This document shows positions 57,477 to 64,000 of a stretch of 64,000 nucleotides of DNA, piece after piece. Source of the stretch: Ceratotherium simum simum. Taxonomy: Eukaryota; Chordata; Mammalia; Perissodactyla; Rhinocerotidae. The notes under the pieces were generated by a model, which was not told where the DNA came from, did not search any database, and was given only the letters and a program-made list of their open reading frames with translations. The stretch is from the NCBI RefSeq assembly GCF_000283155.1, contig NW_004454156.1:32261830-32325829 (forward strand), given 5' to 3'. Both the position numbers and the translations under genes were made by a program. Position 1 is the stretch's first letter, and each line of letters begins with the position of its first letter.

Positions 57477-57902
57477 TTTTTTTTTTTAAAGATTTTTTTT
57501 TAAGTACCTATTTCTGTCTCCCTTTTCCTTCAATTTTATTTTTTTAAACAGAGGAGAACATGAGAGAACAGACCCTTTCTTTTTTTTTTTTTTAAAGATT
57601 TTATTTATTTATTTTTTCCCCCAAAGCCCCAGCAGATAGTTGTATGTCATAGCTGCACATCCTTCTAGTTGNNNNNNNNNNNNNNNNNNNNNNNNNNNNN
57701 NNNNNNNNNNNNNNNNNNNNNNNNNNNNNNNNNNNNNNNNNNNNNNNNNNNNNNNNNNNNNNNNNNNNNNNCTAGTTGCTGTATGTGGGACGCGGCCTCA
57801 GCATGGCCGGAGAAGCGGTGCGTCGGTGCACGCCCGGGATCCGAACCCGGGCCGCCAGCAGCGGAGCGCGTGCACTTAACCGCTAAGCCACCGGGCCGGC
57901 CC
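57477..57902 (-). repeat. ERE SINE (short-tail type) with an extra 3' segment and an N gap
   Basis: The body, read on the minus strand, begins GGGCCGGCCCGGTGGCTTAG and reaches the CTTTGGGGGAAAAAA end at about 57613, then AAAATCTTTAAAA. About 100 bases of non-ERE sequence and a second A run follow before the TSD. The perfect TSD CTCTTGGCGTTTCTT is at 57462-57476 and 57903-57917. Confidence 0.9.
57672..57771. other. Assembly gap, 100 N
   Basis: Exactly 100 N, the usual placeholder for a gap of unknown size, inside the ERE body. Confidence 0.99.
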
Positions 57903-58144
57903 CTCTTGGCGTTTCTTAATGATGTGCCGAGATCTGAGGAGAGCATGGTTATTAAGTGTTGTATCCTCCACAAGTCCATGGAACAGACCCCTTCATAATG
58001 ACCACGAGGGAGAGGCACATCTGAAAGAGTTTTGCCTCTTGATGGCCAAGACAGTATGGTGGGAAGAGAGAGGACAGCCTCATTTAATCCCTTCTCTTGA
58101 TGTTCTACTAATAAAAGAGTAGATCACTGGGGAAACAGTATCAA

Positions 58145-58315
58145 TGTTTTAGGGCAGAATTATCCTTAGAGCTTTGTAAAAAAAATATTTGCCAGGGCCC
58201 TACCCAAAAAACTCCAATTCAGCAGGTATGGGTTGGGATCCAAGAATCAGCCATCTGCAGAACCCTCCAGATGGTTCTGTCATGTAGTCAGCCTAGAGAA
58301 CCACTGGATTAGCGC
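58145..58315 (+). mobile_element. MER5-type hAT MITE
   Basis: CCAATTCAGCAGGTATGGGT, GCAGAACCCTCCAGATGGTT and TAGAGAACCACTG fit MER5A. Confidence 0.7.
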
Positions 58316-58332
58316 ATGAAACACTTAAACAA

Positions 58333-58619
58333 AGGGGCTGACTTGGTGGCATAGCGGTTCAGTTCGTGTGCTCTGCTTCGGTGGCCTGGGGTTTGCTGGT
58401 TTGGATCCTGGGCGCAGACCTACACACCACTCACCACCATGCTGAGGCAGTGTCCCACACAGAACAATAAGAAGCATGCACAACCACGACATACAACTAT
58501 CTACTGGAGCTTAGGGGAGAAAAAAGGAAAAAAGCAGGAAGATTGGAAACAGATGTTAGCTCAGGGCCAATCTTCCTCAAAAAAAAAAAAAAAGAAAGAA
58601 AGAAAGAAAACTTACTGTA
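58333..58619 (+). repeat. ERE SINE (diverged, composite tail)
   Basis: GGGGCTGACTTGGTGGCATA head. The tail holds both ACAACTATCTACTGGAGC and GATGTTAGCTCAGGGCC, ending in (AAAG)n. The perfect TSD AAACACTTAAACAA is at 58319-58332 and 58620-58633. Confidence 0.94.
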
Positions 58620-58639
58620 AAACACTTAAACAAGGACAC

Positions 58640-59119
58640 ACAGGGGCTCTGGGCAAGGAGTAAAAGCAGAGGAGTAAAGGATCTCCACGGGCCAGTGAGC
58701 TAGGTTTAGAGCTGCTTGTCCAGCAATGGAGTAGGAGATCTCAAATAGAGCAGCTGAGTTACACATCCAAGGAGCGGCTCAAGACAGGCGTGAAAGCAGA
58801 GCCCCAGTGGAGACGTCGGAAAGGGAGGTTCACTTCTGCATTAGGTGGGAGGAAGGTCTGAATGGACTTGGAGTTTCTCTGAAACCCCATGAATTTAAGA
58901 ATCAAACAGGGATAGAATACCCTGAGGCCTGTGAAACGGTTCTCAAGGCCAATGTTCAGATCAAATGTGATAGAAGATTCTGCGAGTTCTACTATGCATT
59001 TAACTTAACTGCTTTTCCCTAATGTGCTTTCCTATGTCTTACTTTACTCCTAAAATACTCCCCAGGGTATTTTAAAAATAAACCCCCTCCCCAAATATAC
59101 CTTCTTGAACTGACTCTAC
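58640..59119. other. Unique intronic sequence, nothing recognised
   Basis: No exon or repeat identified. Confidence 0.4.
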
Positions 59120-59490
59120 AAACAGGTACTATTTAACGTACAACTGAGCATTCAGCTCTGTCTAGAACACTCTTTCTCCAGCTCTCTCCATGGCTTACTC
59201 CTCACTTCAATCAAGTTTGGGCCCAAATGCCACCAGCTCTGAGACACCTGCCTTGACTGCTCAAGGCAAACAGCCTCCCACACCATGTACCACTGGTTAT
59301 CTCCCTTCCCATTTTTCTTCATAGTACGTACCACTACTTGACATTACATTTTATTGAATATCTATCTCCTCCATTAAGATATAAGCTTCCTGAGATCGAG
59401 GAGTCTGTTTTGCTCACTGTTTTACCTCCAGTGTCTAGAACAGTGCCTGACACCAGGTAAGTACTCAAATATTCACTGAATGAACAAGGA
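59120..59490 (+). repeat. L2 LINE 3' end
   Basis: TAGAACACTCTTTCTCCAGC, CATTAAGATATAAGCTTCCT, GTGTCTAGAACAGTGCCTGA and AAATATTCACTGAATGAA are in L2 order. Confidence 0.8.
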
Positions 59491-59537
59491 ATGTATGACT
59501 CATTCTTCTGTGTTCCAGCCACTTTACTGCTATGGGC

Positions 59538-59974
59538 TGTTATGAGTTGAACTGTGTCCCTCCCATACATGAGTTTATGTGTTGAAGTACTAACCCCCAG
59601 TACCTCAGAATGTGACCTTATTTGGAAATAGGGTAGTTGCAGATGTAATTAGTTAAGATGAGGTAACACTGGAGTAGAGTGGGCCTCTAATCCAATGTGA
59701 CTGGTGTCCTTGTAACATGCGAAATCACAAAAGAGACACACACATGAGAGAATGCCATGTGAAGATTGGAGTTCGGCTGCCACAAGCCAAGGAACTACCA
59801 GAAGCTAGGAGAGAGTTCCAGAACAGATCTTAGCACCTTCAGAGAGATCATGGCCCTACTAACATCTTGATTTTGGACTTCTGGCCTCCAGAAACATTAA
59901 GACAACAAATTTCTGTTGTTGAAGCCACTCGGTTTGTGGTACTTTATTATGGAAGCCCTAGCAAGCCAATACAC
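59538..59974 (+). repeat. MLT1A-like (MaLR) solo LTR, near full length
   Basis: TGTTATGAGTTGAACTGTGT, CCCCCAGTACCTCAGAATGT, GACCTTATTTGGAAATAGGG, GACTGGTGTCCTTGTAACAT and GGAAGCCCTAGCAAGCCAAT, with TG...CA ends. No internal genes. Confidence 0.88.
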
Positions 59975-60639
59975 AGGGACTCCAAATTGAGGAAGTTCCA
60001 TTCCAGTCGAAAGCTGTTCACGTCCCCACTTGAAGCACCCCAAACAATATGTTGCAGGTCATGCGATCAGTTTCAAAAAATGGGATTTCCATGGAGTCTC
60101 TGAACTGATACAGGGTAGTGAGTACTGGAAGTAAGTGAACAGGTAAATAACATGACTATTTCCAGCGGAAACAAACTCAGGTGAATTCAGAGGTACAGGT
60201 GTGTTTACAACAGTCAGTGGTCTCTTGCCTGGACCTTTCTAACTCCAGAATTAAGGAGGAGGTCAAAGGAGACCTTTGATAAACAAACCTGTATTGATCA
60301 GGCTTTAGAGTAATGCTCAGCTGAAAGCAGCTCTCACCCCGTCCATGTCAAGCCTTTGGGAGGGACGTGGAAAACCATCTGAACAGCTGTGCCATCCTCC
60401 TGGTTCCCAATGAACAGACTCTTGGCTTTTGGAAAGGGCAAAGCCCGCCCATGAGTGTGAAAGATGCAGATTCTTCTTGTGTCTAGCAAAGAGAATCCTC
60501 ACTTTCAGATGTCTCATTGAGACACTACCCAGAAGGCAAGTCATTATTTCAACTCAGATGTCTTCTCAGAATACCCCCTTGTCATCTGTTTCAAAAAAAA
60601 AAAAAAATGAAAAGATGACGTTGTTGGAAATGTCATCTG
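59975..60639. other. Unique intronic sequence, nothing recognised
   Basis: Contains a short A run at about 60594-60607. No exon identified. Confidence 0.4.
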
Positions 60640-61060
60640 CCTGTTAATGCAGAAGCGAAATCAAAGTGCTCTTTGTGTTAAATGTGACGATCATAGCACG
60701 CGAAATCCAGAGCATAAATGTTCCTCATACCCTCGGCAATCACCCACCCAGTTATCAGCTGGAGGAGGCTGCGAAGACAGATTCAGACTTCTTAATTTTG
60801 CCACTTATTTTTTCTTGTTAATTTAAAAATATCACAGTGTTTTAATTGCACTCAATTTAATGTACTATACCTGCCAGTTCCAACACACTTCATTATTTAT
60901 AGTGCTGGAAAAGCACTTAAAAATCAAATTGCATAATTTGTACTTGTACATCTTTAAGGTAGATTTATATCTGAAGTTGTCAAATAGCTGTGGCAGCATT
61001 GCTCTGAATATTAAACTTTAACAAGTTGTCAACTCCTAAACACATGCAGAGAACAACGGG
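60640..61060. promoter_or_regulatory. Candidate conserved noncoding element (composition only)
   Basis: The longest repeat-free AT-rich stretch of even texture in the right half, with TTAATTTTGCCACTTATTTT, TTTTAATTGCACTCAATTTA and AAATCAAATTGCATAATTTG. Rich in TAAT/ATTA cores. Inference only. Confidence 0.28.
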
Positions 61061-61119
61061 AATGGGTCATTAGTTATTTGAGTAGGTAGCTATTAAAAGA
61101 GGAGTTGAAAAGTCAATTC

Positions 61120-61380
61120 ATATCTGTAGTTGTTAGAAGCAAGGGGTCCAGGGCCAGACTGCCCGGGTTCAACTCCCAGGTCTGCTATTTATTAGCCTGT
61201 GTCCTTAGGTCCACGACTTAAACGTTCCGTGCTTCATCTTCCTCTTCTGTTAAATAGAAATACTAATAATATCCCAAAGGAGTGTGGTGAAGATTAAACC
61301 AGATAATACATACAAAGCTCTCAGAATGATGCCTGGTATATAGTAAGCACACTTTAAGCATTTGCTATAATATGTATTTC
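61120..61380 (+). repeat. MIR SINE, near full length
   Basis: GGGCCAGACTGCCCGGGTTC, CTATTTATTAGCCTGTGTCC and GAATGATGCCTGGTATATAG, with TAAGCACACTTTAAGCATTT at the end. Confidence 0.88.
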
Positions 61381-62184
61381 CTTTAATATTAATAACTACC
61401 ACTATTTGTACAATACTAGCAATAATAATAATTATTCCTTCACTCTGTATTAGAGTGATTCTGTCAACTAGATATCCACCAAATACTCCCTTTGGCATTT
61501 CTATTTCTGAAATGTAATGGCAGGCAGGGTTCCATGTGTTCTCTAAGTGTTGGCTAATTTGGAATTTTCACTTTGATAATAATCTTTTAAACATTTATAG
61601 AAGCACATTTGGGATCATTCAGACAGCCATCTTATAGGGGAGCCCAATGTCACTGCCCGCTTTTGTACCTGTGTTTAGGGTCATGCTAGTCCCAGGCTGT
61701 ACCCACTCCCTGAAGTGTCCCAGCTTAAATGATGCAGTTACACCTTACAGAGGCCAAGAATCTGGTGCAAAGTAGTTTGGGGCTTTCTAGTGGGAACAGA
61801 GGAAAGGAACAAGGAACAACAACCCATCACGTGGCACACAGACATTCCAAATTCTACGCCACAATGATCCACCCATATTCACTGTGGAGAGTAACACAGC
61901 ATCACCCTACACATTAAAATAATGTTATTAATTTGAACTTTTTTTTTAATTTTGCAGTTTTGTTATTAGTGTTATATAAATCTGTGGTACTCTTATTATA
62001 GTTTATTGAAGATATGTCTATTCGGAGGTTGCACTAATTTGCTCATGTAAGTAATAGTATAATGAAAATTACTTATGTCAACACAATGAAAATTGTGTTC
62101 CTTGGGAAGGGAATCACAAGATACTGTAGTTGAAGAAACTTAGCCCCAAGAGATATACACAGAACAAATAGCCTGCGATCTGGC
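61381..62184. other. Unique AT-rich intronic sequence, nothing recognised
   Basis: No exon or repeat identified. Confidence 0.4.
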
Positions 62185-62560
62185 CCTGGCCTCCCTCTTT
62201 CTCCCACCCTTCCACCTCATCCTTCACCAGAGCACCCCATGATACTCCCTGCCACTCAGACCTCTACTATTTCCCCCAGATGGGAAATCCTTACTCAACT
62301 CTCAAGTCCCCCTCAACACCCATCCATGGAAAGTCTTCCTGACTCCCCCAGGCAGAAGCTAGCTCTTCCTGATGGTTCTGCCGGCCTTCATGCAGTCTTC
62401 CATCTCAGCACCTATCTTTATATGAAATCCTCTTTGGTCGCATCTGTGTTCTCAGAAAACAGTAAGCTGCTTGAAACCAGAGACCATGCATCTTTGAATC
62501 ACTGCCTCTCCAGCAACTAAGGCCCAGTCTGGCATACAGCAGAAGCTCGGAGAAAATACA
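62185..62560 (+). repeat. L2 LINE 3' end
   Basis: AAGTCTTCCTGACTCCCCCA, CAGTAAGCTGCTTGAAACCA and CCCAGTCTGGCATACAGCAG fit L2. Confidence 0.65.
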
Positions 62561-62794
62561 AGGATGAGTGTGTCACCTACTTGAGCCAGGCACTCCGCTG
62601 CGTGCCTGCCACTATGTTGTCTGAAGCCAAGGGAACACCAGAGACGTGTGGTTTGATTTCACTGAGACTCAGGAGGCCAATCCTTAGCTCAAAGTGACAC
62701 CAACAGCAGGAAGCAGAGCCAGAAGTTCAATCCCAGCTTTCCTGGCTCCAAGCTACTATGTACGAGTAACAATGACAATGATGACAAAGATAGA

Positions 62795-63010
62795 AATAAT
62801 GATAGTTAACATCCTACAACCTTCTGTATAATAAGTACTGTGCTAGGCACTTTGCATTTTTTATTTATTTTATCCTTTTGACACCAAAAGATGTATGCTG
62901 TTATCATCTTCACTTTTAGAGGAGAAGAAACTGAGGAGCAGAATGATTACACAAGGTGCCCAAGTCACACAGCTCCTAAATGGTGGAGACAGCATTTGAA
63001 CCATCTACCA
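62795..63010 (-). repeat. MIR SINE
   Basis: AAGTACTGTGCTAGGCACTT, GGAGAAGAAACTGAGGAGCA and CAAGTCACACAGCTCCTAAA are reverse-complement MIR. Confidence 0.85.
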
Positions 63011-64000
63011 TGCCCACCTCTCTTCCCCCAGGTTGACTGTACACCACCAGGAGAGTGGGGGACCCTCTCTGCAACCCTTGATGAAAAGCCCAAGCATAGG
63101 TCCAGAAGTTCTAGAAGAGAACTGAAGGCTTACTGTAGCGAAAGCCCCAGCAGGGTCTGGCACATGGCAGCCATCTTTGCATTATCAGTGGTGGTCGCTA
63201 TAGTTCTAACAGCGGCAAGATGGCTCTCGCAGGAAGGCTATCCTTCCGCATGGAAGCCAGTGGGGCGGGGAGGTGCTGGGAGTAAACCGTTCTGAGATAC
63301 TAACATAAGAGTTTTATAGTGAGAAGCTCTTTAATAAGATGTGAAGCAAGATTTAGTACCAAATGTGCTCGCCCCTAAGTCGGCAGCATCAGAAATCATC
63401 ACGGGTAGTACACGTGGCGAATGCAGAATGTGCTGGGGAAGGAGTTTTGTATGACACCTCTCTCTGGAATTCCTTCTCTCTGGCACCTGTTCCCTTCTCT
63501 GCCCAAAGCCCCCACCCGCCACCGACACCTTGAAAACAAACATACAGGGAACGTAAGAGAACCATGATATAATTATCGAGGCCATAACAATGCAAAGACC
63601 TAGAGACTAGTCCTGGGCTATCCATATATTTTACATCCTTCTTGTCCCTGGCACCCATAGGCACAACCTACCCTCAAGAAACAAGACGGATACAGGAGAA
63701 AAACCCATAGAGGACCTCTCAAGAACCTTCTCTTTGAGGCCTAGTCTGGTGAGTCACTGGCTTCCTGAGTAGCAGTGTCTATTAGCAAGGGGGTGGCCCA
63801 TTGAGGGACAGTTAATGGCTGCAGAGAACCCCATGAGGAACTGTGGAATTTCAAGACCTCGCTCACTGGGGGTCACTGGGTGTATAATGATGAGTTCCTC
63901 ATTGGTACACCCAAGGATGAAGAGAAATGCTGCCAAGCCAGCTAAAGCATAGCTAAGAAGCAGAGCACTCTTTATATAACGCTGCCCTCTCTTCCCTGCA
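63011..64000. other. Unique intronic sequence, nothing recognised
   Basis: A 134-residue open frame overlaps the MIR end at 62891-63295 and is MIR-derived in part. No exon or RNA identified. Confidence 0.4.

Overview
The window is nuclear DNA from a placental mammal, almost certainly a perissodactyl (horse, rhinoceros or tapir group). The lineage marker is a tRNA-derived SINE beginning GGGCCGGCCC(C/A)GTGGC and carrying an internal GGTTCGGATCC box. This is the ERE family, typical of equids and their relatives. About 18 copies are present on both strands, many with clear target-site duplications (TSDs). The rest of the repeat background (MIR, L2, L1M, MaLR/ERVL LTRs, MER5, MER20, Tigger-like and hAT elements) is shared by placental mammals. 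Two runs of N (6979-7113 and 57672-57771) show that this is a draft assembly.

I recognise one protein-coding exon, at 33116-33417 on the minus strand. It encodes residues about 36-136 of LARGE1, the Golgi xylosyl/glucuronyltransferase that builds matriglycan on alpha-dystroglycan. It has a consensus acceptor (branch-point-like TTAAC, pyrimidine tract, cag), an open frame throughout, a GAG|GTAAAG donor, two N-glycosylation sequons and the stem coiled coil. No neighbouring LARGE1 exon was found, so about 33 kb on the left and about 31 kb on the right read as parts of two very large LARGE1 introns.

Layout. 0-8 kb: L2, MIR, a MaLR LTR, and an L1 3' end containing an ERE cluster with an assembly gap and a Tc1/mariner-type MITE. 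8-16 kb: ERE, MIR, L1 and L2 fragments and an MLT1A-like LTR. 16-22 kb: mostly unique sequence with a perfect 72-bp duplication, MER20 and MER5A. 23-31 kb: an L2 carrying two serial ERE insertions and a GT microsatellite, an L1 3' end, two MLT1-type LTRs and more ERE and MIR. 31-37 kb: the LARGE1 exon in sequence without ERE copies. 37-47 kb: an ERVL-type LTR, a decayed hAT transposase pseudogene, an L2 split by an ERE, and a probable ERV LTR. 47-64 kb: L2, MIR, hAT and L1 fragments, and an ERE cluster in which one copy holds a probably artificial 100-N gap and an apparent 3' transduction.

There is no operon, CRISPR array or other multi-gene system, and I found no evidence of a new biological system. 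The most informative observations are the LARGE1 exon, the 72-bp templated-looking duplication, the ERE copy with the extra 3' segment, the gap whose two edges overlap, and the hAT transposase fossil. Repeat names rest on recognition of consensus sequences from memory. Boundaries of old repeats (MIR, L2, L1M, MLT) are approximate to tens of bases.
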